From Calditrichota bacterium (lineage in GTDB: Bacteria > Calditrichota > Calditrichia > Calditrichales > J004): DNA of 64,000 nt. The stretch lies in the NCBI GenBank assembly GCA_013112635.1, contig JABFGF010000001.1:310001-374000 (forward strand). The letters are read 5' to 3'. The position numbers and the translations under genes are program-made. Under the pieces are notes generated by a model. It did no database searches. It saw only the letters and a list, made by a program, of their open reading frames with translations, and was not told the origin of the DNA. This document shows positions 54,639 to 64,000 of this stretch, piece by piece; within the stretch, counting starts at the first letter, position 1, and each line of letters starts with the position of its first letter.

Positions 54639-57593
54639 ATGAAACAGATAATAGTAATAATATTATTTTTTATTCAAGCTTTACCCGCCAGCGAAAATTA
54701 TTTCCAGCAGTATGTAAATTATGTTATTGACGCCAATCTTAATGACGTTGAAAATCAAATAGATGCTCAACAACAACTACTGTACATTAATCATTCTCCG
54801 GATACATTAAAATCTATCTATTTTCACCTTTATTTTAATAAATATAAACAAGGCGCTTTCACAGATGAAGGCGGGCAACGAGAGCGAACAACGGCATTTA
54901 TCCACATAAATGAAATTAAAGAAAATGATAGTGTAACAAGTTCCTATAATATTAACCGTACTTTGATGCAGCTTGATTTAAAGAACGAATTACTGCCGGG
55001 TGATTCGGTTATTTTTAACTTTGATTTTATTGCAAAGCTGCCATCTGCTTCCGGACGGTATGGCTACCAGGGATTGCATTATGATGTGGGAAATTGGTTT
55101 CCAACACCGGTGGTCTATGACAAGGATGGCTGGCACCTTCATCAGCATATTGATAATGAATTTTATCAAGAGTGGGGAGACTTTAAAGTAAATATAACTG
55201 TGCCAAAAGGATTTGTACTTGGGGCAACCGGAAAGTTAATCAATTCTCAAGAAGCCATGCAAGATACAACCAAAGAGGTTCGAGATTGGTTTAATCATAA
55301 TATGGATGACAGTACCTCAAAAACAACCTGGAAATATGAAGCCCATAATGTTCATGATTTTGCATGGTCAGCTGATCCGGATTACCGCTATATTACAAAA
55401 TCCTGGGATGGAATTGATATCCATTACCTGGTGATGGAAAGAAACTATGATGCATGGAAAAAAGAGGTATTGCCAGGATACGGGAGCATTCGATTTTTAA
55501 GTGAAAAATTTGGCAGATATCCCTATAGCCAAATAACCATTGCTGATACATACATCCGTGCAGGCGGGATGGAATATCCAGGAATTGTATTCATAAATAC
55601 ATATGTTCATCCGGATTATCAGCTTTCTTTTTTTCGTGCAGTGATTGTACATGAAATAGCCCATAATTGGTTCTATGGATTGTTTGGTTCAAACCAGACT
55701 GAATTTGAATGGATGGATGAAGGGTTTACTCAATTTGCAGAAATCCTTGGAATGGAAGATTTATATGGTTTAAAAGGCAACTATAATCCGGGAAATTACA
55801 ATTTTATCTACAAATATTTTGGTCCTACCCGGGAAGTCAGGGAGTGGAGTCATCTTGCTTCACTTCGGTTGATAAAATCTGGAAGAGAGCAAGATGCTGT
55901 AAGCACAATGCCTGATATATTTCGTCATGGTGTTGGCGCGTCACAATATGACAAGGCCAGTTCAATTTTGATAATGCTTGAAAATACAATGGGCGAAGAA
56001 CGCTTTTGGCGCGGCATGAAAAAGTATTTCCAAAAGTGGCGCTTTAAACACCCGCATCCGGATGATTTTAAACATGTAATGGAAGAAGCGTATGGTGCTG
56101 ACCTTGATTGGTTTTTTAATCAATGGTTTTACAGCCTGCGCCAACTGGACTATAAATTAAGTTCGTTTAAAAATATTAAGAATGAAGCCGGGTTTGCTGT
56201 TGAAATAGAAATTGAAAAACTAAAAAGCGGCCATATGCCGATTGATTTAATGCTGAAACTGGAAAACAGTGATTCCGTTTTATATCATATTCCAATCGAC
56301 GATTTTACACCACGGGTTAAGGAGCGAAAATATCTTAACAGTTGGCATTTTAGCCAGAATAATTATGTTGTACAAATCCCTGTAACAATGCCTGTTGATG
56401 AAGCAGTTATCGATCCGGAAAATACATTATTAGATATAAACAAGTTAAATAATAGCAGCCGGTTCATCCCCAAAATGGAGTTTATTTTTGCAAAACGGCA
56501 ATCTTACGCGCCACCGCTGAATAAATATATTTGGGAAACCTGGCCATCTGTTTTTTATAATGATGTAGATAATTTCAAAGTTGGCTTTGCTAATTATGGC
56601 AGTTACCTGAATCGAGATCACCTTATTGGTTTTAAAAGTTGGTATAAAATTAAAACAGGTAATTTAGATTTTACATTTAGATATGAACATCCTTTGAGAT
56701 GGTTAAAAAATACAACTCTGCAAAGTAATATCTATTTGTTGGATGGCAGACAAGGGGCAAATATTAAACTACGTTTAAATCCGACCCGCACTTCATTTCA
56801 TTTCCTGACTCTTTCTCATTATAATTTGTTTGATAGCCGTTATTTGAATAGCTCGTGGGAAAATGGTCATTTTAATACCATCGGCCTCAATCTCAATTAT
56901 TATTTGCAGGATTATAGATCATCTGATAATACTTATATTGGGATTGATTTAAAAAATGCTTTGGCGGGAAGTGAAAAATCTTTCAGCAGTGCCCGGTTGG
57001 ATATTCGCCAAATAATTGCCAGCCGCTATTCCGATTATATTTTGAAAATTAATCTTAAAGGTGGAGCAGCATCTAAAAGTACGCCTTTACAGGAAAAATT
57101 TAATCTTGCCGGTGCAAATGCTGTCAAGGAATTTGATAATGATTTTTACCGTTCAAAAGGGAGCTTGCCTGTAAGCTGGAAACGAAATGGCCACCTTTTT
57201 CTTGATGACTTTGCCAAGGTACGCGGCGTTTCACTTTTTAGAAAATACTCATCATTGGATAACAATGTTTTAGCCGCAAGCCTTGATCTTAAGTTCCCTA
57301 ATATTTTTAATTACATAAATTTGCCGGATCTGGACTTATTTGATAACTCCGTTTTTGCTGATGTGGGCACAGTCTGGCAGGGTAAGATGCCTCAGTTTGA
57401 TAAGTTTGTAAAATCCGGAGGATTTTCAGTTGCCATAAATAATTTTGGTATGTTAAGACAGGTTGTTGGATTGGAAGAAATAAAATTGGACTTTCCGCTT
57501 TGGGTTGGACAGACACAGGATATAAACGAAGGTTTTGAGTTTCGATGGTTGATAAGCTTTGATTTTCAATTGGAACAGACACCCATTTTTTAA
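54639..57593 (+). CDS. secreted M1-family zinc aminopeptidase-like protein
   Basis: 984 residues. A signal peptide (about 1-17, ending PAS) exports it. The zinc site is HEIAH with His338, Glu339 and His342, and the third ligand Glu361 is 19 residues on (WMDEGF). The exopeptidase motif GAMEN of classic aminopeptidase N is here GGMEYP. The long C-terminal part is beta-rich and resembles a surface-exposed or barrel-like region (RLNPTRTSF, LNLNYYLQD). It may act on peptides outside the cell, and it precedes a lipoprotein hydrolase by 36 bp. Confidence 0.85.
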   Translation: MKQIIVIILFFIQALPASENYFQQYVNYVIDANLNDVENQIDAQQQLLYINHSPDTLKSIYFHLYFNKYKQGAFTDEGGQRERTTAFIHINEIKENDSVTSSYNINRTLMQLDLKNELLPGDSVIFNFDFIAKLPSASGRYGYQGLHYDVGNWFPTPVVYDKDGWHLHQHIDNEFYQEWGDFKVNITVPKGFVLGATGKLINSQEAMQDTTKEVRDWFNHNMDDSTSKTTWKYEAHNVHDFAWSADPDYRYITKSWDGIDIHYLVMERNYDAWKKEVLPGYGSIRFLSEKFGRYPYSQITIADTYIRAGGMEYPGIVFINTYVHPDYQLSFFRAVIVHEIAHNWFYGLFGSNQTEFEWMDEGFTQFAEILGMEDLYGLKGNYNPGNYNFIYKYFGPTREVREWSHLASLRLIKSGREQDAVSTMPDIFRHGVGASQYDKASSILIMLENTMGEERFWRGMKKYFQKWRFKHPHPDDFKHVMEEAYGADLDWFFNQWFYSLRQLDYKLSSFKNIKNEAGFAVEIEIEKLKSGHMPIDLMLKLENSDSVLYHIPIDDFTPRVKERKYLNSWHFSQNNYVVQIPVTMPVDEAVIDPENTLLDINKLNNSSRFIPKMEFIFAKRQSYAPPLNKYIWETWPSVFYNDVDNFKVGFANYGSYLNRDHLIGFKSWYKIKTGNLDFTFRYEHPLRWLKNTTLQSNIYLLDGRQGANIKLRLNPTRTSFHFLTLSHYNLFDSRYLNSSWENGHFNTIGLNLNYYLQDYRSSDNTYIGIDLKNALAGSEKSFSSARLDIRQIIASRYSDYILKINLKGGAASKSTPLQEKFNLAGANAVKEFDNDFYRSKGSLPVSWKRNGHLFLDDFAKVRGVSLFRKYSSLDNNVLAASLDLKFPNIFNYINLPDLDLFDNSVFADVGTVWQGKMPQFDKFVKSGGFSVAINNFGMLRQVVGLEEIKLDFPLWVGQTQDINEGFEFRWLISFDFQLEQTPIF

Positions 57594-57629
57594 ATGAAAT
57601 ACACATTTTATCATAATAGAAAATCGTAA

Positions 57630-58697
57630 ATGAAAAAATATTTGTTAATTATTTTAAGTGCTCTTTTTATTAACGCTTGTATAAGCTCGAATGAGCAAAA
57701 AGTGGACAAGCTGTTTTCCGAGTATACCGGTAACAACCCCGGAGCATCGGTTATTGTAATAATAAAAGGAAAGACGGAATTAAAGAAATCGTATGGATTG
57801 GCTGATCTTGAAAAGAAAACAAAAGTGGATTCAACCACAAACTTTCGGCTTGCCTCACTCACAAAGCAGTTTACTGCCATGTGCATAATGATGCTTGTTG
57901 AAAGGGAAAAACTGAAATATGAAAATACCTTAACAGAAATATTTCCAGAGTTCCCTGAATATGGAAAAAAAATTACTATTACACAGATATTGCAGCATAC
58001 TTCCGGTTTAATCGCCTATGAAAGTTTGCTTGCCGATTCTGTAACTATACAAGTCTCAGATGCACAAGTCTTGCAGATGATGATTTCACAAGATTCAACC
58101 TATCATGTACCCGGATCAAAATATCGCTATAGCAATTCCGGTTATGCCATTTTAGCAATGATAATTGAAAAAATAAGTAAGAAACCATTTGCACAATTTT
58201 TACAGGAAAATATTTTCCGCCCTTTGAAAATGAATAATACAATCGCATATGAAAAGGGAATCTCATTAGTTCCAAACAGGGCTTATGGTTATAAAATCGT
58301 TGAACCTGATGCCAAGATTGATAGTAGCTTTATCTTTGGTGACCAAAGCAGGACTAGTGCTGTTTTAGGAGATGGTGGAATTTATTCTTCGGTTGAAGAT
58401 TTATTTAAATGGGATCAGGCTCTTTATTCTGAGAAACTTGTTTCAAAAGAATCTTTGCAAAAAGCATGGACGCCAGCTGTAGTAATTGATTCGCCGGATA
58501 ATATTTACGGTTTTGGCTGGCGTATTGATCAACTTGAAGGGCATCGCCGTTTACATCATAATGGCTCGACCAGTGGTTTTAGGAACTCTATCCAACGCTT
58601 TCCCGAAGACTTATTAACAATTATTGTGCTTACCAATAGAAATAAGCCATCGGTTTTTTCTCTTGTTGAGAAAATTGCGGGAATATACCTTAACTAA
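57630..58697 (+). CDS. serine beta-lactamase/penicillin-binding-fold lipoprotein
   Basis: 355 residues. A lipobox I-N-A-C with Cys17 marks it as an envelope lipoprotein. Active-site motifs of class C beta-lactamase and DD-peptidase relatives are complete: Ser76-x-x-Lys79 (SLTK), Tyr167-Ser168-Asn169 (YSN) and HNGSTSG as the KTG equivalent. Members hydrolyse peptides, esters or beta-lactams, so resistance cannot be inferred. Its 3' end overlaps the convergent metF by 4 bp. Confidence 0.88.
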   Translation: MKKYLLIILSALFINACISSNEQKVDKLFSEYTGNNPGASVIVIIKGKTELKKSYGLADLEKKTKVDSTTNFRLASLTKQFTAMCIMMLVEREKLKYENTLTEIFPEFPEYGKKITITQILQHTSGLIAYESLLADSVTIQVSDAQVLQMMISQDSTYHVPGSKYRYSNSGYAILAMIIEKISKKPFAQFLQENIFRPLKMNNTIAYEKGISLVPNRAYGYKIVEPDAKIDSSFIFGDQSRTSAVLGDGGIYSSVEDLFKWDQALYSEKLVSKESLQKAWTPAVVIDSPDNIYGFGWRIDQLEGHRRLHHNGSTSGFRNSIQRFPEDLLTIIVLTNRNKPSVFSLVEKIAGIYLN

Positions 58698-59638
58698 AAT
58701 GATAATTTTTTCATGAGAGAATTAATTGCTTTGGAATTTTGCATTACGTAAAAGTGAATGGAAGGAACACCACTTTCAATTAGTTCCTTAACTTGTTGTG
58801 CAGCCCATTCAGCGCCAACTTCATGTACATCATTACCCTTACACTTCATAACTTCTTTGGTCAAATCGGCAGGTAAATCAATATAAAAATTTCTCGGGAT
58901 TGAATTAAGATTTGTTTTACGGGTTAATATTTTTAAACCTGGTATAATTGGTGCGGTAATTCCCGCAGCCCTGCATTTTTTCTGAAATTCAAAAAAATTA
59001 TTATTGTCATAAAACATCTGCGTTACAATATATGAAGCACCGGCATCAATCTTTTCTTTAAGAAATAAAATATCCGTATCAAGGTTAGGGGCTTCGAAAT
59101 GTTTTTCCGGGTAACCACCTACTCCTACACAAAACTGAGCAGGGCGCGCATCTAGTAAGTTTTCTTCAAGATATTTACCGGAATTCATATCATTTACCTG
59201 TCGAACAAGGTCAACAGCGTAAGAATTAGTTGTGCGGCCATCTGGAACAGGTTTAACAGTATCATCCCCACGAACGGCTAAAACGTTTTCTATTTCCAGG
59301 TATTGCAGGTCTATCAAAAAATCTTCAGTTTCTTCGCGTGTAAATCCTTGGCATAAAATATGAGGAACTGCATCAATATTATACTTTTTCTGGATTAGCG
59401 CGCATATGCCCAGCGTTCCCGGTCTTTTACGTTTTGTCTTCCGTTTAATCCCCTTTGGTGTTTCCTCATAAATAACCTCTGCTGCATGGCTTGTGATATC
59501 AATAAAAGGAGGTTTATACTGCGCAAGATCGTCTACTAATGCCAGAAGGCTTTTAATATCACCACCGCGTTTGGGTGGAATTATTTCAAAACTAATTAGT
59601 GGTTCTTTGGCCTTGCTAAGGTGCTCAATAACTTTCAT
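58694..59638 (-). CDS. metF: methylenetetrahydrofolate reductase
   Basis: 314 residues. It reduces 5,10-methylene-THF to 5-methyl-THF for methionine synthesis. Seen are the SFEIIPPKRGG start, ENVLAVRGDD (the family's N-x-L-x-x-x-G-D segment that contacts flavin), and SYIVTQMFYDNNNFFEF (quoted in part), the usual TQ-x-F/FD motif. Length matches the bacterial single-domain enzyme. It is monocistronic, its 3' end overlapping the upstream lipoprotein gene. Confidence 0.92.
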   Translation of the reverse strand: MKVIEHLSKAKEPLISFEIIPPKRGGDIKSLLALVDDLAQYKPPFIDITSHAAEVIYEETPKGIKRKTKRKRPGTLGICALIQKKYNIDAVPHILCQGFTREETEDFLIDLQYLEIENVLAVRGDDTVKPVPDGRTTNSYAVDLVRQVNDMNSGKYLEENLLDARPAQFCVGVGGYPEKHFEAPNLDTDILFLKEKIDAGASYIVTQMFYDNNNFFEFQKKCRAAGITAPIIPGLKILTRKTNLNSIPRNFYIDLPADLTKEVMKCKGNDVHEVGAEWAAQQVKELIESGVPSIHFYVMQNSKAINSLMKKLSF

Positions 59639-59748
59639 TAAATTTCCTGTAAAAATGTGAAAAGCGTAAACTAAATAAAAGTAACAATATAGAGCTAAAT
59701 TATTTCGACAATAAAAGAAGAATTATTAAAGCATGTTTCAATTTTATA

Positions 59749-59774
59749 TTTTATTTTCAAAACTGAAAATAAAA
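59749..59774. promoter_or_regulatory. perfect AT-rich inverted repeat between metF and icd
   Basis: TTTTATTTTCA (59749-59759) and TGAAAATAAAA (59764-59774) are an 11 bp perfect palindrome with a 4-base spacer. It lies in the divergent promoter region of metF and icd. It could be an operator or an AT-rich cruciform; no family site matches it by eye. Confidence 0.5.
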
Positions 59775-59876
59775 CTAAAGAAAACAATATTCACAGGACA
59801 TAAATTTATTCTGTTTAAAAAGATCATTTTTATTTAACTTAATGCGCTTTATAGAAAAATCGCATATGGAGAAGCT

Positions 59877-60902
59877 ATGTCTGGAAAACAAAAAGTTTAT
59901 AATGTTACATTAATTCCTGGTGATGGAATTGGACCGGAAGTCACCTCAGCAGCAAGAAAAGTTATTGCCGCCGCCGGAGTTGTAATTGATTGGGAAATTA
60001 TGGATGCCGGTGCCGGGGCAGTTGAAAAATATGGAACCACTTTGCCTGATGAAACTGTCGAGTCAATTCGTAAAAATAAAATTGGATTAAAAGGCCCGCT
60101 TACAACTCCAATTGGTGGTGGATTTACGTCCGTAAATGTCGGACTAAGAAAGGAGCTGGATTTATATTCAAATGTTCGTCCAGTGCGCTCAGCTTTGGGA
60201 TTATCCTTTCACCGGACACCAATTGATTTGGTTATATTTAGGGAAAACACTGAAGATTTATATGCCGGTTTAGAAAATGACATAGCACCTGGTGTTGCTC
60301 AAAGTTTGAAAATTATTACGGAGAAAGCTTCAACGCGGATAGCCAAGGCTGCTTTTGAATGGGCAAAATTAAAAGGACGCCATACCATCCATGCTGTTCA
60401 TAAAGCCAATATCATGAAAAAAAGCGATGGCCTGTTTTTGGACAGTGTACGTAAAGTTGCAGGAAAATTCCCGGAAATTACATATAAAGAAATTATTGTT
60501 GATAATTGCGCCATGCAGATGGTTATGCGCCCGGAACAATTTGATGTAATGGTACTTGGGAACTTATATGGCGATATTATTTCAGATTTAGCAGCTGGGT
60601 TAGTCGGTGGACTTGGAGTTGTTCCAGGTGCAAATATTGGGGAGTCTATTGCTGTTTTTGAATCTGTCCATGGCAGTGCGCCGGATATAGCCGGAAAAGG
60701 AATGGCAAACCCATTAGCTACTATTTTATCTGCAAATATGATGCTTCGTCATATGGACTTGGAAAAAGAAGCGAATCGAATACAGGCAGCTACCGTGTTA
60801 TTTTTATCAGAGAAAAAGCATTTAACCCCGGATATGGGTGGTAATGCTACGACTGATGAAATGGTTGATGCCCTGATCGAGAAGATTAAGCTTTTACGCT
60901 AA
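59877..60902 (+). CDS. NAD-dependent isocitrate dehydrogenase (IDH/IPMDH family)
   Basis: 341 residues. It belongs to the beta-decarboxylating dehydrogenases: LIPGDGIGPEV start, a substrate-binding S-x-N-x-x-L-R-K segment (SVNVGLRKELDLYSNVRP, in part), FRENTEDLYAG, the tyrosine/lysine pair in HKANIMKKSDG, and YGDIISDLAAG for metal. The serine/asparagine and ENTEDLYAG motifs are closer to isocitrate than isopropylmalate dehydrogenase, and to the eukaryote-type NAD-IDH. GGAG lies 8 bp before the ATG. aroC follows after 38 bp. Confidence 0.82.
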   Translation: MSGKQKVYNVTLIPGDGIGPEVTSAARKVIAAAGVVIDWEIMDAGAGAVEKYGTTLPDETVESIRKNKIGLKGPLTTPIGGGFTSVNVGLRKELDLYSNVRPVRSALGLSFHRTPIDLVIFRENTEDLYAGLENDIAPGVAQSLKIITEKASTRIAKAAFEWAKLKGRHTIHAVHKANIMKKSDGLFLDSVRKVAGKFPEITYKEIIVDNCAMQMVMRPEQFDVMVLGNLYGDIISDLAAGLVGGLGVVPGANIGESIAVFESVHGSAPDIAGKGMANPLATILSANMMLRHMDLEKEANRIQAATVLFLSEKKHLTPDMGGNATTDEMVDALIEKIKLLR

Positions 60903-60940
60903 AACAGTTAACTCCATAACTCAAATTTAAAGAAAATAAT

Positions 60941-62104
60941 ATGATCCGTTATTTAACTGCCGGGGAATCACATGGCCCCGGTTTAGTAGGTATTGTTGAA
61001 GGCTTGCCCGCAAATCTTGATATAAATTTAGAGCGTGTAAACCAGGAGCTGTCACGCCGTCAGCAGGGATATGGCAGGGGACGTCGTCAACAAATTGAAA
61101 AAGACCAGATAGAAATTTTGTCTGGAATTCGTTTTAAGAAAACGCTTGGCAGCCCGGTTAGTTTTTTGTTGCGCAATAAAGACTGGAAAAACTGGACGGA
61201 AATTATGGCCATAGAGGAGGGTGTTTCAAAAAAAGAAGTAACCAAACCACGGCCAGGCCATGCCGATTTAGCCGGTGCGATGAAATACGATTTTGGTGAT
61301 ATGCGAAACGTATTGGAGCGTTCCAGCGCCAGAGAAACAGCAATACGGGTTGCATCAGGTGCGTTTACGAGGGAATTGCTTTATGCATTTGATATTATGA
61401 TCTATTCCCATGTAGTAGAGTTGGGTCCTGTTAAGGCAGAGCAAGGGGTTATTGATGAGATTCCTTCCGGCAAAAATATTTCGGAAATGGCCGACAAATC
61501 ACCAGTAAGATGCCTTGATAAAAAAGCAGAACAACGAATGATCAAATTTATTGATCAAGCAAAAGAAGATGGCGACACAGCCGGCGGAATAATTGAAGTG
61601 ATAATCAGAAATGTGCCACCAGGTCTTGGAAGTTACGTTCAATGGGATCGTAAACTGGATGCGCAGCTTGCCCATGCTTTAATGTCAATACAAGCCGTTA
61701 AGGCGGTTGAAGTGGGAATGGGCTTTGATACAGCACGCACACCGGGTTCTAAAGTGCATGATGAAATAATGTATGGTGAAGGAAAATTTTCGCGGAAAAC
61801 AAACAATGCAGGTGGTATTGAAGGCGGAATGAGCACAGGTGATGATATTGTTCTTCGTATCGCAATGAAACCAATCCCAACATTAATGAAACCTTTATAC
61901 TCAGTAGATTTGAAAACAAAAGAAGCGTATACAGCACATGTAGAACGTAGTGATGTTACAGCTGTCCCGGCATGTTCAGTAATTGCAGAAAATGTAGTAG
62001 CACCTGTTTTGGCAAATGCATTTATGGAAAAATTTGGACGGGATACAATTGTAGATATTGAAAAGAATTATAATGCTTATTTGGAGAGATTGAAAAATAT
62101 ATAA
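60941..62104 (+). CDS. aroC: chorismate synthase
   Basis: 387 residues. It forms chorismate from EPSP, the last shared step of aromatic amino-acid synthesis, with reduced flavin. Conserved elements seen are TAGESHGPGLVGIVEG, RPGHADLAGAMKY, DMRNVLERSSARETA and NNAGGIEGGMSTG, and the length is close to the family's usual ~360-390. No shikimate-pathway neighbours are present. A hairpin at its 3' end terminates transcription. Confidence 0.95.
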   Translation: MIRYLTAGESHGPGLVGIVEGLPANLDINLERVNQELSRRQQGYGRGRRQQIEKDQIEILSGIRFKKTLGSPVSFLLRNKDWKNWTEIMAIEEGVSKKEVTKPRPGHADLAGAMKYDFGDMRNVLERSSARETAIRVASGAFTRELLYAFDIMIYSHVVELGPVKAEQGVIDEIPSGKNISEMADKSPVRCLDKKAEQRMIKFIDQAKEDGDTAGGIIEVIIRNVPPGLGSYVQWDRKLDAQLAHALMSIQAVKAVEVGMGFDTARTPGSKVHDEIMYGEGKFSRKTNNAGGIEGGMSTGDDIVLRIAMKPIPTLMKPLYSVDLKTKEAYTAHVERSDVTAVPACSVIAENVVAPVLANAFMEKFGRDTIVDIEKNYNAYLERLKNI

Positions 62105-62128
62105 GGACAGATTATCTCTGTCCTTTTT
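62103..62128 (+). terminator. terminator of aroC, overlapping the end of the convergent TPR gene
   Basis: A 9 bp stem, AAGGACAGA (62103-62111) and TCTGTCCTT (62117-62125), with loop TTATC, then TTT. The right arm encodes the last codons (and the loop the stop) of the minus-strand TPR gene, which ends at 62112. Confidence 0.75.
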
Positions 62129-63929
62129 CAATTCGTGCCAGAAGTTTTTTAGCTTCTGAATGGCGTGGATTTCTATTTAAAATGCTTCTTAAAATATTTG
62201 CTGCTTTACCATTAAACCCTTGAGCGCGAAAAACCTTTGCCAATACAATATTGGATTTTGAATCATTCGGGTTTCGCTTAATCTTTGTATCAAGTTCCCT
62301 TAAAAATATTTCTAAAACATTTCTGTACTGATGTTCCGGGCCAAGTGTTGGTTTACGTACAAAAATAGCAGGTTCTATATAAAATACTTTTTTATACTGT
62401 TCAATTGCCTGTGGAAGGCGTTTGGTTTTCTCATAAACTTCAGCAAGTTTTGTATGCGCTTTTATAAGATTTGGAGATATAAGAATTGTAGTTTTGAAAT
62501 ATTTTTCAGCTAAATTAAAATTCCCCATTTCAAGATAGGTTAGCGCAAGGTTGAAAGTAGCCTGCATAAACTTCGGCCTTGCCTGTGATGCTTTTGTAAA
62601 CGAGTTTACCATATCATCGTAAACTTTACGTTTTTTTACAGGATCAATCCCTGTTGTCTTTTTAAATTTACTTTCATTGCTTGCTTTTTTCCCATTTGTA
62701 CTTTCATCCAGCAAATCAAGAAATGCCTCAACAAGCTCTTCCAGAACAGCTTGTTTATAAATGGTGACGCCTTTCATAAAATTTGCCACAGCATTATTTG
62801 GATCCCTGCTAAGGATGGCTTGAAACTCTATTAAAGCATTGTAAAAGATTTGAGAGCGATAGTACACTTCACCCAATGTTTGTCTGTATCTGTTATTAAA
62901 AGGATCCAGCTCAACTGCTTTGCGATAATCAGGAATTGCTTTCCGAATTTGTTTCTGGGCAGTCAGCAAATTGCCATATTCAAAGTAGGCTGGGGCATAG
63001 TCAGGATTTATATCGGTTGATTTATTAAGATATTTTCTGGCGTTGGTGTAGTCTTTATCCAGAATGCTTATTTTTCCCATATAATAAAAGGGCTTTGGAT
63101 CATTTGGATTAAATTCAGTTACCTTTTTAAAGTCGGCCAGGGCTAAATCATATTTCTTTTCTTTTTCATAAATCAGACCACGGCCATAATATGGTTTGTC
63201 AAAATTTGGAAGCGCTTTTATTATTTTATTGAACTGATTTAAGGCCTGTTTATACTGTTTAGAATTGAAGTAAAGAATTCCAAGATTGTAATATGCCTCC
63301 CAGAAATTCTTATCTTTTGCAATTGCTTCCCGGAATAAACCAATAACAATATTACTATTGGGATTTGGTTTGTTATTCTCCATGTAGGCTTTGATAAAGC
63401 TTTCGAATGCCTTGTTGTTTTTGGTAAGTGAGCGATTCATCAGGGCCCGTTCTGAAGAAGAAACAGGAACACCGGAAATATGTAACAACTGCTGTACAAT
63501 TTTATCGGCTACTATAACCAATTTGTTGTTCGATGTTGAAATCTTTTCCTTGTAGATTAGTTTGCCATTTTCCGTATTGTGGTATAGGATTTCAAAATTT
63601 AACTGAGAAGCTGAATCTACATATGTCCCGGAAATTGTAACATGGGCATTTGTTAGCCGTCCTATTTGTGAAGCACTTCTTTCACTTAAAGCACCTTTGC
63701 TGTACTTAATTTCTTTCAGGGCTGCTTTAACAGAGTTTTTATCTATAACATAAAAGCCGGATAAAACAGAAAGCTTATTATTTAAAAGATACTCTAAACC
63801 ACCCGAAATCCAATCAATAGAACTATTGCCATTATTACTTACAGGGATAATAGCTACTTTGCGTTTATCCTGTGCAAGAGAAATTGATAGGGATGTTAAA
63901 AGGAGAAAAAATATAATTCTGAATTTCAT
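62112..63929 (-). CDS. secreted TPR protein with TolB-like N-terminal domain
   Basis: 605 residues from the ATG at 63929; an in-frame TTG at 63941 is not favoured. A signal peptide ends at SISLAQ. Residues ~22-150 are a TolB/FlgO-type N-terminal fold (VAIIPVSN, GRLTNAHVTISGTY), followed by about ten TPR repeats (from ~190, such as FWEAYYNLGILYFNSKQYKQAL, in part). Such proteins are periplasmic scaffolds for protein complexes. It is monocistronic in this window. The partner is unknown. Confidence 0.82.
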   Translation of the reverse strand: MKFRIIFFLLLTSLSISLAQDKRKVAIIPVSNNGNSSIDWISGGLEYLLNNKLSVLSGFYVIDKNSVKAALKEIKYSKGALSERSASQIGRLTNAHVTISGTYVDSASQLNFEILYHNTENGKLIYKEKISTSNNKLVIVADKIVQQLLHISGVPVSSSERALMNRSLTKNNKAFESFIKAYMENNKPNPNSNIVIGLFREAIAKDKNFWEAYYNLGILYFNSKQYKQALNQFNKIIKALPNFDKPYYGRGLIYEKEKKYDLALADFKKVTEFNPNDPKPFYYMGKISILDKDYTNARKYLNKSTDINPDYAPAYFEYGNLLTAQKQIRKAIPDYRKAVELDPFNNRYRQTLGEVYYRSQIFYNALIEFQAILSRDPNNAVANFMKGVTIYKQAVLEELVEAFLDLLDESTNGKKASNESKFKKTTGIDPVKKRKVYDDMVNSFTKASQARPKFMQATFNLALTYLEMGNFNLAEKYFKTTILISPNLIKAHTKLAEVYEKTKRLPQAIEQYKKVFYIEPAIFVRKPTLGPEHQYRNVLEIFLRELDTKIKRNPNDSKSNIVLAKVFRAQGFNGKAANILRSILNRNPRHSEAKKLLARIEKGQR

Positions 63930-64000
63930 TAAATTTTCCAAATAAATTTTTGGGATTTTTTCCCTGCAGATTTTTCAGGGTCAATGCAACAAAATCGGCG

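Noticed and set aside
57630-58697. Calling the serine beta-lactamase-fold lipoprotein a resistance gene
   Set aside because: The SLTK/YSN/HNG motifs are shared with many esterases and DD-peptidases, so resistance is not supported.

Overview
The window looks like a chromosomal segment of an AT-rich, Gram-negative-type bacterium. Signs of this are signal peptides, two lipobox lipoproteins, large secreted M1, M3 and M14 peptidases, surface-glycan enzymes and a one-chain PurL of 1249 residues. Clear Shine-Dalgarno sequences (GGAGG, GAGG) are present, which argues against a typical Bacteroidetes. My best guess is an FCB-superphylum lineage such as Calditrichota; this is inference from gene content, as there is no rRNA in the window.

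Layout. (1) 1-15958 is a plus-strand glycan or surface-modification block: the tail of a probable methyltransferase, then an acyl carrier protein, an SDR, an adenylation enzyme and a NeuD-like acyltransferase packed with 1-12 bp junctions. An 8.6 kb gene follows (four GT2-type, two GT4-type, two sulfotransferase-like domains and TPRs), then two TPR-glycosyltransferases. (2) 16019-18840 holds an HU gene behind a consensus promoter, an HU-TM-LysM protein, and a trypsin-like protease translationally coupled to a 75-residue protein resembling the protease's own N-terminus, closed by a strong terminator. (3) 18941-29547 holds an HDOD/histidine-kinase pair, a PAP2 phosphatase, purL, a lipoprotein, a membrane left-handed beta-helix protein, an MTAN-like hydrolase, a hotdog thioesterase and a GNAT.

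(4) 29589-41486 carries two tRNA-Ser genes (GCT and TGA), a secreted M3 oligopeptidase, a DUF3592 protein, a DinG-type helicase with a DnaQ-like exonuclease domain, hutH, ada and an M14 carboxypeptidase. (5) 41560-44400 is a small accessory islet on the minus strand. It holds a three-gene toxin-antitoxin-chaperone module (MqsR-like toxin, MqsA-like antitoxin, SecB-like chaperone) with its own promoter and an abutting palindrome, plus two small orphan membrane proteins.

(6) 44347-48235 is one apparent operon: a divergent RpiB-like protein, guaB, a small membrane protein, a 54-residue ORF overlapping methylmalonyl-CoA epimerase, and a GNAT, ending in a terminator. (7) 48310-63929 has uvrC with two helical-protein genes, an unknown repeat protein, a YkgJ-type cysteine-cluster protein, dinB, an M1 peptidase, a serine beta-lactamase-fold lipoprotein, metF, an isocitrate dehydrogenase, aroC and a TPR lipoprotein-like secreted protein.

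The most notable items are the toxin-antitoxin-chaperone module, the giant multi-domain glycosyltransferase/sulfotransferase, the predicted nucleoid-to-wall HU-LysM protein, the protease with its detached N-domain homologue, and the RpiB-like protein with an altered active site. No CRISPR array, insertion sequence, prophage or rRNA was seen.
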